Assembly: GCA_039707655.1 (NCBI GenBank)
Contig: CM077676.1
Location: 80,771,395-80,835,394, forward strand
Source of the DNA: Elymus sibiricus
Lineage: Eukaryota > Streptophyta > Magnoliopsida > Poales > Poaceae
Direction: 5' to 3'
Length of the DNA: 64,000 bases
In this document: positions 37,510 through 48,359 of the stretch, one piece after another
How positions within the stretch are numbered: position 1 is the stretch's first letter
Layout: each line of letters starts with the position of its first letter
Notes under the pieces: model-generated
Database searches by the model: none
Told to the model about the DNA's origin: nothing
Seen by the model: only the letters and a program-made list of their open reading frames with translations
Translations under genes and position numbers: made by a program

Positions 37510-38190
37510 TACTACTGCAAACGTGGCTACCTGTAATTAGAGTATCATAGATAGTATCATGCATGTCAACTAGACAATTTTAATGAGGTGACACAAAATT
37601 AAATGAAGAAAGAAAGGATTGAGTATCATATTATGACATCGTATCATAATAATGCTACTGTATGCTACTATGTGTCATGCATACAATAAATAAGATCAGT
37701 TATGATACAAATCTACTATGTACTCCCTCCGGTCCTTTTTTTCTTTGCGCATAAGAAGGAACGCGGATACCAAGGAGGGAATCGATGGGTGTTTTTTGGA
37801 CAATTTTGCCCTGCACATGCACGGGAAGAGCTGCGGTGGTTTAACTGCTGCATGCAACGGATTGGACAGGCTCTGCGGTCTCCTTTTCTCTCTCCCACGC
37901 GCGCAGAATGGCCCACTTGCATGCTACATTTGATTGGTTGGACTCTGGCTGCAGCTGCTCATGCGTACGCTAATTAATGTCGTGAATGCGGGGCAAGGAT
38001 GGAAACGGGCGCATGCAAAAGGGTATACGCAGACTAATTAGGAAAAAACTGAAAAAAGTTATGCGCAGACAAAAGAGGACCGGAGGGAGTACTACGAAGG
38101 TAGTCTCATACACTAGTATCATATGCATGATACTAATATATCAATACTCCTCACTACGAGTAGCCTTAATCCCAGCTTGCACATGTAGCG
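37510..38190. mobile_element. MITE-like host of a nested Stowaway
   Basis: Left (37510-37720) and right (38092-38190) parts are rich in AGTATCATGCATG/GATACTA motifs that face each other as inverted repeats, and the Stowaway at 37723-38089 sits between them. This suggests an older inverted-repeat element later hit by the Stowaway. Outer borders are approximate. Confidence 0.4.
37723..38089. mobile_element. Stowaway MITE (367 bp)
   Basis: Ends are CTCCCTCCGGTCCTTTTT and, reverse-complemented, CTCCCTCCGGTCCTCTTTT, flanked by TA on both sides (37721-37722 and 38090-38091). This is a textbook Stowaway structure. Non-coding. Confidence 0.9.
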
Positions 38191-39019
38191 GAGTTTTCAT
38201 TCCGGATTTACTTGACATACGTGACATACCGGACATACTTTCTCCCGGTGATACGTGACATACGCATACAATGCTCGATATCGAGACATCCAACGACTTT
38301 GCGAGTTTTAAGACTTTGGAGCCCGATCATGAAGACATAAACGGGCGTCGCCGTGAGTGCGTGCGTGCGATCATTGATGTGCGTGTTTGTGTGCGGCGAA
38401 CATGTCCAAGAAAACAAGAACCACACATGGTCACCACTGCACTCATTAGGCAAGATCAGTTCACCTTGGTTGTGGACTTGTGGTTGGGAAAGGGGAAATC
38501 TTTGGGGGTGGCCGGAGAAGAAAAGGAGAGGCCAGACGCGTTGACACATGGGTGACCAGTGAGTGCAACAACGGCGGGAGCGAGTGAAGCAGGCATGCAT
38601 GCATGCAGCTCCTTCCATCCGATGTGACGGTGCACAGAGATGCATGGACGACCAAGCAAAGATGAAGCCGGCGATCAACGCTAGCTTGGCGAATGGAGAA
38701 TCTCTTTTGCTATTCGCCGTTGCTTTCCGTGGGGAAGCGGCGAGTGGTAGGCGATGGCGGTGCAGTGCGGTGGCCTTGACAGGGAGCCTCTCCATCGTGA
38801 CCAGTGAATTCGATTCGCCCGAGTGACAGGTCGATCTTGGAGGCTTTTCTTTCTTTTTCATGTTCCTTGGTCCTCCCCCACAGTGCATCGGCGGCATCTT
38901 CCCAAGCATATCAGAAAGCTAGCTAGATCCGTTTGCAAAACAAGATGCATAAGAAACGGGAAGAAAGAAGCAGGCAAGCAACCTAGCTCATAGAATATGT
39001 ACAACAACGTGACATCAGT

Positions 39020-40050
39020 TTCGCGATTTCTTCCGCGACTCCACTACTTGGACCCTTGGCGATGGCCATACCTGCCGATTTTGGGCAGATCACTGGCTCG
39101 ATGGCCGTTTGACCCCGAACTCGCTCCGGCTCTCGCCCCTCTCGCCCCTTGGCGGCATCGGTGTAATCGTCTGGTCTGCGATGGCCTTCCGCACCAGACC
39201 TAGATTCAGGACATCCACGGGCACCTCGGGCCTATGGCCACGGTCGAGTAAGTGGACATATGTCGGCGCATCCAGCTAGTGGTCCTTGCCCCGCACCCTG
39301 ACATGATCAGATGGCGCTGGATAGACAACGTGATCTATTCCATGAAGTCCTGCTACTTTGCGCTATTTCATGGCTCCACTACCGCGTCCCATTGACGGCA
39401 GACCTGGAAGAAAGGGGCGCCCCTCAACGGCAAGTTCTTTCTCTGGCTGGCCTCTCAGGACAGATACTAGATCGCGGATCAACTCGCTTGCCACGGAGTA
39501 ACGGGCTACTCTGCGTCCTCTGCTCAAAGGAAGTCGAGACCCTGCATCACCACCTTGTGGGCTGCATCGTCTCTCACATAACGTGGCATGACATCCTATC
39601 CTGGTGCCGCATCACCGTACCTTCGCCGTACGACATGGTCAACTTCTTCAACTGATGGTCCTTAGCCATGGACACGTCCCCTTCCTACCTACGCAAGGGC
39701 CTCGGCTCACTTATCATGTTCACTGCCTAGTCCCTTTGGAAGCATCGTAATGCATGCATCTTCGAAGGGGCGCAACCCTCTTCTGCACAACTCGTCCAAG
39801 TAATTGATCAAGTGGAGGCGCGCCATGGGTTTGAGCTGGCGCCAATTGCCTGAACATGTTACTCCCTGTAATCTAATTTGCTTACTCCGTGGCTGAGCAC
39901 CCCTTTTCGTCGTCTGCTAAACCACACGCTCTACTACGCCATCATGTGTATGTACCGGGAGCATCACTATCTATAACTTTTTACCTCCTATCAATGGAAA
40001 GATACGCACTCTGCGTATTCACGAAAAAGTTGTTTGCACGATGCTATTCC
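39020..40050 (+). mobile_element. Inserted LINE fragment, private to unit 1
   Basis: Unit 2 is continuous across this point (from CAACGTGAC..CAGTT to TGCATGGAGCCGTCTC), so about 1 kb was inserted here. The frame at 39311-39655 contains LLCVLCSKEVETLHHHLVGC, matching the C-x2-C/H-x3-4-C zinc-binding domain at the end of LINE ORF2. Stops and frame changes make it a pseudogene. Borders are approximate. Confidence 0.6.
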
Positions 40051-40466
40051 ATAGTTTTTGGTGGGGTGAACAAAATATGCAATGCATGGAGCCGTCTCTC
40101 GTACAAAAGGATAGCTTGGACACAAGAACATATGTGAAAGAGACAACCAAAAATTATTTGCTTTGTGAGGCCGGACCAGTCAAGCTAAGCATCCCTAGTT
40201 CCTTAGACAATGCATGAAAGAGAAGCTCTCTCGGCCTCCGCACTAAACTAATAATGGTCTCTTTGATTCGCAGGATTGCAAAAAACGGAAAAATAGAAAA
40301 ATGCAAAATTGTAGTAGCATGTCCACCCATATCCTATAGGATTTTGTTTGCACCAAGGTGTGCTTGATTGCACCGTAGGAAAAACAAATTATTCTTTGAG
40401 TGGACGGAAAGCTTCTTATGAAATGTAGTGCAATGGATTCCTACAAAAAAAATGTGGGATTCAATA

Positions 40467-40683
40467 CTCCCTTCATTTTTTATAGAAGGCCACGTCGTTT
40501 TTTGTGTCAAAGTTTGACTTATAATTTTGGTCAATAAAATGTGAATTAAATGTAATAAAAAAATATCATCAGAAATTTCTTTGAAATTTGCATCCAAAGG
40601 AATACTTTTTATGGCATATAACTCACTTATTGTTGGTAAAATTAATGGTCAAAGTAAAACATAAAAATATGAAGTGGCCTTGT
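40467..40683. mobile_element. Stowaway-like MITE, degraded
   Basis: It begins CTCCCTTCATTTTTTATAG after a TA. Inner arms share GGCCAC.TC and CAAAG(T)TTGAC in inverted order near 40490-40515 and 40650-40680. The right terminal GGAGGGAG is not preserved. Confidence 0.5.
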
Positions 40684-42472
40684 CTGGCCCGGTTTTATCT
40701 AACAACTAACATAGGGAAAAATTACTAAGGACTCAAGCACTTCAAAATTTCTACGAGAATCCCTTGAATCAAAGAGGCCCAAAAGGTGCACACAATCAAT
40801 CATTTATTCCCTCTCATCCACAAAATGATAGAAGGTAAAAATAATCACGTATATAGAGAAGTGACTAGACGCATGGTTATGCATTGGTGACTCTCAAATA
40901 TGAAATGACTTGAATTGTACTTTGCGAGTATCAGTTACTACGATTGTGATCTTCATTACAGCAGCAGTGCAAGGGAGACATGAAAGCTATTATAGTCCCC
41001 ATATAATTAGATGTTTTTAAAATCAATCTAATCTATACTAAATTAATAGGAAATCGAGTACAACCACATAAAGCATGCATTACTGAACCCACATGCATAT
41101 AAACGTCTTTGAATGAAACGGGGAATGTTGCAATTAAGACCCTACGCATCAAAATACTTGCCGAAGCGGCAACCAAACTTGTCGTCGTTATGCCACTAGA
41201 GTTCTCGTCACCAGACCTTGTTGAATCACCCAAAAAGTAGAATGTTGCATACGATGGAGATTAGCAATCACGACAAGCATAGTGGCGGGAGTATCACCTC
41301 GTTTCACGCACGCATCTGTGCCAATACCACCAGACTAGGGCCACGACCTTGCTCACAGGCGCTAAAAAAAAAGGTTGTTGAATTGTTGAATGAGACTATG
41401 TTGTCCCTTACAATGCCCATGTAACCATATCGGCAGACGTCACAAAGAACCAACTTGTCACGCACCAAAATTGAAGAATGACCGGATAAAAACTGTCAAG
41501 CTCCATGATAAAACCGGGCCAGACTTATTTCTCATTCTGTGTTGTATGCTACGTGCGTGTGGTTAGTGCCGAAAGCCAAGTTAGAGAAAAGAAATATACA
41601 AATCTAGATACTATCTGATCATTGTACATAAAAATACTCTATGTTGAATTGTCAAGTAAATAAACTGACATTCCATTAAGGTGCATTTCGGTGGGTGTAC
41701 GGCCATATGAGTTCTAGCCACATAACATGCATGACCATTCATCCGCAAAAACAAAAACAAAACATAAAAGAAAAACATCCATGACCATTCACAACACGCA
41801 CCGGTTGAATTAGCTTTATTGATGTTTAATGAATAGTTTAGAAGTTTTTTGTGGATTAACTTTCTTGATTGTATGTGTACAGGTCGCAGGACCAGAAGAA
41901 TGTGCCAGTTAATACCGGTATGTATACAATTATTAATGGGAAAAAGCACGCATACAGTTCTATAGTATTACTAAATTAAAGCATAGTAGGAGTATCAATC
42001 TTTCATACAACTCCCATTGGTTCCTCAGCAGTTCGGGTTCTGAGTGTACTCCACTAATCATATCATTCGCGTGGAACTCCAAAGTTTGTTCTCCATGTAC
42101 GAATAAAGGAAAACATGCCTCGAATTAACTTTGCTGTATGGCTAGGACACAGTGTCAATTAACTATTTCGTTTGGGCAGCGGATATCTCGTATGTATTCT
42201 TGGCATATTCGCAGCATGCAGCTTAGCTTAACTAGGGTTTCTTCGAGAGAGAGATCTGAGAAGCTAGCTATGATCGATGGGAAGGTGTCTTGTAGGTTCA
42301 TGTGGCTGGGTGATGATTAGCTCACCAATTGGATGGCTCATGTTCACGGGAACATATGCGCCGTGAAACAAAAAACAAAAAAGGGTGATGGTTTTACCTT
42401 TTCATCTAGCATTTGCTGGTCATCGAACACGCTCAGCTACCTCTAGACTTTGCATGGTTTGTCTTCGAGAAC

Positions 42473-42862
42473 TTTTTTCTGGGAAAACTTCCGATCTATT
42501 CATCAAACATAACGGTAGTACAAAGAGCACCAGAAGTAATAGAAATTATATCCATGTCCGTAGACCATCTAGGGACGACTACAAGCACTGGAACGAGGCG
42601 AAGGCGCGCCGCCGTCATCCCCCCCCCCCACACACACACACCCTCTAACCGGAGCCGGACAACCTTATTGTAGTAAACACTCGGGAAGTTTTCATGCTAA
42701 GACCCTAAAGGACCAGCGCACTAGAAGCCTAGAACAACAACCGCCGTCGATGATGAAAAGCGTAGATCAGAAGGATCCAACCTGTACACACACGAACGCA
42801 GACGAACGAAGACCGGATCCAAGCGGATCCACCGAACACAAACACCGTAGATCCAAGTTAAA
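42473..42862 (-). mobile_element. Second, truncated copy of the 26370 retroposon
   Basis: Read on the minus strand this block matches the 3' part of the element at 26370-27041. GACTACAAGCACTGGA, AGGCGCGCCGCCGTCAT and GACGAACGAAGACCGGATCC occur in order on the plus strand here and on the minus strand there. An oligo-T at 42473 marks the 3' tail. The copy stops at about 42862, so it is 5'-truncated. It inserted after unit 1 and unit 2 separated, since unit 2 lacks it. Confidence 0.8.
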
Positions 42863-43889
42863 CGTAAATATATATATATTGTTGAAGGTTTGTGCATGAG
42901 TTAATTTGTGCTGAATTTTGTGCGATGGTTGAAGGTTTAATTTTTCGTTGGAGCTTTCAAACTCAAATGTACCGCTGGTTGTACATTCAGGCACTGAGAT
43001 TCCACCGAGGGCTTTGAATACACTAACTAACGATGATAGAATAAAGTTTGCTCATCTTGCTCACAAGAAAGTTTATCGCAATCACAACAAAGTTGCATAG
43101 TCTAGCGGCCTAATTATATGCGTGTTCAATGCAGGTTGGATCAAGCTTCGTTCTACAATGGCACCCAAATATTTTTACATCCGCATTTTGGACTACTTTC
43201 AGACTAAATTTAAAAATATAAAAATCAAACTAAATTTAATGAAATTTGTTCAAAGTAACTCCGAAATAATATCTAAATTTTCAGATACTTGTGTTAGGGC
43301 TGAAATAAAAATTGTTACCAAAATATGCAACCATGTGCTGGATTGTGTAACTTAGTTATCATAGTTGGATGTAACTGTATTTGAGAAACAAGGATACCAA
43401 CCCTTGCCCGCCAAAAATTGATGTTTAATTACCTGTCAACCGTTATGTGTAGAGGTGGCAATAAAACTCGAAATGAGTAAGTCGGTTCTTGGCTCGAAGT
43501 AGCTAGTGCCCTAGCGAGTCAAAGCTGAGTTAAATTTGAAACTCGTTAATGAAACATGTTAAACAGGCTAAGCAACGAGTTACCAGTTAAGCTCTCGTCT
43601 TATTCCATAGTCTTTATATGTTTATGTTAGCGATGGTTGTTTTCTTGTATTTTCTGTTTACGGCGTCTCTTTCAACTTGGATACCATGAGGCGGAGATTC
43701 AATAATGGAATGATAGCTCTGTATAATCATTTCCGTGCTCAGAAAAAGAAAACAGACACAATTATGAAGAGTCTGTATTGATTGACACATGGCGGGTTGT
43801 ACGTCTAGCATGGCCACTCAGTCATGGCCACTTAGGTGGTGGTTCCCATAGATCAATCGAGATCGATGGACTGCGGTGAGAGAGAGTGC
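42863..43889. other. Intergenic stretch, no supported gene
   Basis: AT-rich sequence without matching in unit 2 that I can see and without terminal repeats. The longest frame is 77 codons and shows no domain. Confidence 0.35.
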
Positions 43890-44265
43890 ATTTTTGGAGC
43901 CCGAGTACATTTGAGGACCTTATTTTAAATAGTTTAACAATCACATTTAAATTAAAAAAAATCCAAAAAGAATACTACATGATCATATGGATGTACATTA
44001 CACGTGTAAAGTTTGGTGATGAAATAACTAAACATGTGAGCTATAAAAAAATGACAAAATAATGATTTCTAAATAGTGAATAATACATGCACTATTCATC
44101 TTTTTTAAAATCACGATTTTGTCATTTTTTTGTGACTCACATGGTTGCTTATTTCAGCATCAAAATTCGCACATGCGTAATATCCACATAAACCTGTTGA
44201 TTTTTTTTCCGAATTTTTTGAAATTCTAAAATACAATTTTGGCACTAATATAGGGCTCACTGTCG
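43890..44265. mobile_element. Foldback MITE with long inverted arms
   Basis: The two halves are inverted relative to each other around about 44085. AACATGTGAGCTATAAAAAAATG on the left answers CATTTTTTTGTGACTCACATG on the right, and AATAGTGAATAATACATG answers CATGCACTATTC. Outer parts carry GGAGCCCGAG on the left and GGGCTCAC on the right. No target duplication assigned. The motif blocks are cut short here but arms exceed 150 bases. Confidence 0.6.
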
Positions 44266-45565
44266 TCCTCCAACGTAACTTTGTGGTGCAATTGAGTAGT
44301 ACTATAATCTACTCCTAGCAGCTGCATATATGCACACGGCGCTAGCTCCAGTAGCCCGCCATCGTGGCTGCACAGGGCTAGCCAACACGCGCGTACAGTA
44401 CAGATCGAGTGGGTCCCGGCCGGAGCCAATAAGATCGAAAGGTAGAGCTCAACGGCGCGGTGCAAAGCGAGATCAAACCGGCCGGATCCGAACGCGTGGA
44501 CCTACATCAACCCTCCAGGCCCGTACGTGGCCGCCGCACGCAGGCAGGCGGCAGGCCTAACCTGCCAACCCAGGCCATGCATGCTCGGTGGCTCGGTGCA
44601 CTGTGGCGACAGTGGCCGGTGATCACCATCACCAGCACGTACGTACCTTCCTCCACTACCTCGTCTTTTCAGCTCCCCCATGCCGGCCGGGGTCAAACGA
44701 GCGCGCGCTGGTGGCGCCGCACGCGTAGTATCAGATCAGTACGTGGTGGAGGCCCGGGCAAAGAACACGCTGTTCGATCGGCCGGCGTTGAGTTGAGCCG
44801 TCGTCAACGGCGCCGTTGTGGCGAGGCAAGAAGATGATATAGACCGATCGATCAGCGCCGCGCGCGCGGGGCGTCCAGTTAAGTGCGCGTCACTCCTCCG
44901 TCGCATCAGAGCCTTCTCAAAGAGCTGCATGCTTCCATGTCCGTTTAAGCGCCAACTAATTCCGGATGAAGAAAGTACCATGGAAAAGCCGATTTAGTCC
45001 TAAGTGTTTTACGGGAGTTTTTTTTTTCGTGACAGTAGTCGGCCTAGTAGCTAGTGTCAAGTGACTTGAATATTCAAGCACATGGTTCTGCCACTGGGTA
45101 TTTTTTTCTTAACTACAAAAGAGTCTTAGACAAGCGTGGAAGCGGGCAAAGAAATATTGCGTGCCACCACGCGCATGCAGAGACTTTGCAAATTAAATTA
45201 GGCACCGTGGTGGGCTGGTCAACTAGTAGCCGGATCGATGCGCGGCTGGTGCTATAGCTCGTGGGGCAATGGTGGCTGGGCCGCTAGCTGGTAGCCGCTC
45301 CGCTCCTTCTGGATCGGCGGCGTCGCGCGCGCCCCGGCCGTTGCCTCCCAACGATGGGAGCGGATATTCCATGGATTATCCCCCCACTTTTCCGACACTG
45401 CATCGATCACACCATCATCTTCATCACCATCTTCCTCTTCACCGATCCTTCCCTGCCCTTTGGTTTGCCTTTTCTTTTCCTTTCTCTGTCTCCGCCAATT
45501 CCACCACGGACGCACACCCACTATCAAACACCAATGGCAATGCCGGTTCAACTTCAAGGAGTGAG

Positions 45566-45872
45566 AGCAAGTACAATAGTGGGCTATAAGCCCGCTTACA
45601 TGACATTTTTGTCTATGTGAAGAAGAGAGAAAAGAAAAAAAAATGATGGAGTAGGCTAACATGCAAGAGCCAACCTCTACATGAGCTCCTAGATAAAAGC
45701 ATTTAATAATGAGAGAAAAGAGATAGTAGAGAGAAAGTTCAAAAAAGTTCTACCCTTGTAGCCAACTTTATAGCCAACTCTATTGTATGAGTAATTAATA
45801 ATACTAACTCTTGATGACATGTCATGTTTATATAGCCAGCTGCTGGCTATATTATTAACCATGCTCTGCTCT
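45566..45872. mobile_element. MITE of the GAGCAAGTACAATA type, private to unit 1
   Basis: The left end AGCAAGTACAATAGTGGGCT and the right end, reverse-complemented as AGCATGGTTAATAATATAGCC, form an imperfect inverted repeat. The inner parts repeat TATAGCC/GGCTATA. Unit 2 lacks the block at the equivalent place (about 59200). Superfamily not certain. Confidence 0.6.
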
Positions 45873-46917
45873 GATGCAAGCTACTACACCTCCGCTTTTG
45901 GCTTTTTATCTTCATCCTTACCCCTCGTAATTACCCAAGTGTAAACTAAACTGCTAGTAGCCGTTGGTTTCTACGTACAATTACCACCGTCGCTTTGTTT
46001 CTTCTTCTGTCTCCGTTGATTCGATCGATCTACTCCACCACGGATCCACTACGTACCTACTCGATCGATCAACCACCGATGGCCAGGAAAAGAAGTACTC
46101 GATCTCCCCTCTCTCGCTCTCGCTCTCGCCTCCAGAAAAGGCTATGTTTCGCTTTTCATCTTCTCTCGATCGTTAGTCGTTAATTTGCTCCGGTGATTAA
46201 AGTGTAGTGAGTGGAGTACGCAACTGCTAACGGCCGTTGGTGTCTCGTACCAGCAGTACTACTACTCAGTTGCGATCGATCGATGTGATACTAGCTAGCA
46301 TGTTGGTCTTGACGAGTAGTGTCTGAGAATTTCGATCGGAGGGAGCGCTTCAGTAGCTAGCTTTTGTGACGTATGTATGTATGTGTCGCTTGCTCTTTGC
46401 TAGGCACCGGAGAAAATGATCGATATGCATGCATGTAACTATATGCAGGACTTGATCCGTATGGCTAGGCCAATTACGGCCTACCGTGCAATGCATGGCT
46501 GCCACATCTATACCTACCTATTCCAGCTATAGCTATATATACAACCAAAGTTTATGACGAAATTCCACGCCATGGAAAAAGCAAAATTTATAACGATCAA
46601 TTACGCAATTCTGCCCGCGCGCACACACAAGCACACGTTCGTATACGTCAGGCTAAACTGACAAGTTTTCCTTTGTAAGAAACACTGCCAAGGTATTTTG
46701 TTGCATGAATTGATGCATGACATCGCCAGCTAGCTTTAACCGTTGTTGCTGTCGGCCCTGACCGGAGAATAAAATGGCCATATGTAAAATGTATTTGTGA
46801 CAAACCAGCAATGACCTCACCCGCCGACCGGAGCGGACTGGGCTCGGTCGCGCCCGGGTGGCGGTACCCATGGCTATAGCTGTCGAATATGAGAAAGGAG
46901 TTTGTGATATGGAGAGG

Positions 46918-47410
46918 TGACGGTGTTCTGAATTAGGCGGTGCTAACCGGGCCGATCCGTCTCCTCGGGTGGGCCGATATGCCCCCGTACGTAAGCAAGA
47001 TGGACTCCGGAGGCCGCAGAAGGGAGACGTGATCAAGGCTGTCTCTACTGCAGACTTGCAGTAGACTTCAGGATTTCTCCAGCCACCTTACTCCAAGATA
47101 CCGACCTTGTAACCCTAGATACCCTCCCTGGCGTGTATATAAGCCATAGGGTTTAGCCCGTAGGGGGGATAAAGGCAACATTACTTACCTAGCCTTAGAA
47201 GTTAGACACATATTACGATCTCGAGGTAGATCTACTCTGTACTCGATACATCTCCATTAATATAAACAGAAGCAGGACATAGGGTTTTACCTCCATCAAG
47301 AGGGCCCGAACCTGGGTAAAACATCGTCTCCCTTTGTCTCTGTTACCATCGATCCGAGATCCGCAGCTCGGGACCCCCTACCCCGAGGTCTGCCGGTTTT
47401 TACACCGACA
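46918..47410 (+). mobile_element. Solo LTR, private to unit 1
   Basis: The 493-bp block starts TGACGGTGTTCTG and ends TTTTTACACCGACA, so the ends form TGACGGTGT / ACACCGACA. A TATA box (GTGTATATAAGCC) lies near 47141 and the 3' part contains GGGCCCGAACCTGGGTAAAAC, common in grass LTRs. The flanks AGAGG and AGAGA are a near-match 5-bp target duplication. Unit 2 runs straight from GAGTTTGTGATA into the next shared block, so the insertion is younger than the duplication. No internal region remains, which points to LTR-LTR recombination. Confidence 0.75.
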
Positions 47411-47621
47411 AGAGAGGAAGCTAGCTGCTGGGAGTAGTATGGTCAATCATATGCTCCTCAGTGAACAAGGTAAAATTTGAATGTTAAAAAATTGTAATTT
47501 ATTGGCACGTATATGTGCACATTCTTTTGGGTGTATGTAAATTTTCATCAAAAAAACACAAGTACTGCGACTTGTGCTAAAAAAACTCTGCATCTCTAGT
47601 AGATCCAAAAAAAAAGAAAGT

Positions 47622-47660
47622 ATACTCCCTCCATGCATCCAAATATATAGCGCCTAACAC
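47622..47660 (+). mobile_element. Stowaway end fragment
   Basis: CTCCCTCCATGCATCCAAAT preceded by a TA is a lone left terminal repeat of a Stowaway-like element. The other end is missing. Confidence 0.35.
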
Positions 47661-48173
47661 ATTTTTTGAGGTTGCCTTTGAGAACCATTGTGGGCCGCTA
47701 CTCCGCCCTTCCAATGTTAGCACACATGCCGGCAATCCAGCGAGTCGGTGTCGTCGTCCCCATGAGCTCGCCATCACCTCCAAAGCCCGCATCAAGCTTG
47801 TCACCTTGCCTTTTGTGCCGCGTCGCGGCCTCAAGCATTGGCGAGGCCGGGCAATCAGTAGGCGCTGCACCGCAGGCTGCTGTTGCAGACGTATGCAAGG
47901 TGCTTGACCAAACGACCATAATGAAATTTTTATTTTTCTGGGAAACTACAACTGAATAATACATCCATTTAATTATTATGATGTTAAAACAGAGTTGTAG
48001 ATGTGTCTTATATGCAAAAGGTGTTATAAATAGCTAAGGGAATATTATTGAGAGTTGAGTTTTAGGGGATCTGCTAGGTCACGACCTCCCAATACTCAAA
48101 ACTTCTTTTAGGGAGGCTCCCAATAAGTGGCTTTTAAGAGATGAGTATTGGGGATCCATCATAGATGCTCTTA

Positions 48174-48349
48174 GACCTTGTACAATGCAAGGTGCTTAGA
48201 GATGTGCTTAGCATAATAAACCGAGTTTTTCTTAATCATCAGTGTTTATCTCAATAGGAGGGGGTGCCTAATCTACCCTCTACAAATAAGCACCGATGCT
48301 TAAAGAAAAACTGGTTTATTTCTCGAAGCACCTTGTGTTGTACCAGGCC
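48174..48349. mobile_element. Tourist-like (PIF/Harbinger) MITE
   Basis: The ends GACCTTGTACAA and, reverse-complemented, GGCCTGGTACAA are inverted, followed on both sides by GCAAGGTGCTT / ACAAGGTGCTT. TTA flanks both ends (48171-48173 and 48350-48352). A TTA target duplication is standard for this superfamily. Non-coding, 176 bp. Confidence 0.8.
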
Positions 48350-48359
48350 TTAGAGGAGA

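Noticed and set aside
42138..42320. A 60-codon frame over a conserved island as a small-peptide gene
   Set aside because: The unit 2 copy has several stops in this frame, so conservation is at DNA level only.
44330..44981. GC-rich overlapping frames of 64-125 codons
   Set aside because: No frame is kept in the matching part of unit 2 (56150-56730), and all are compositionally simple.
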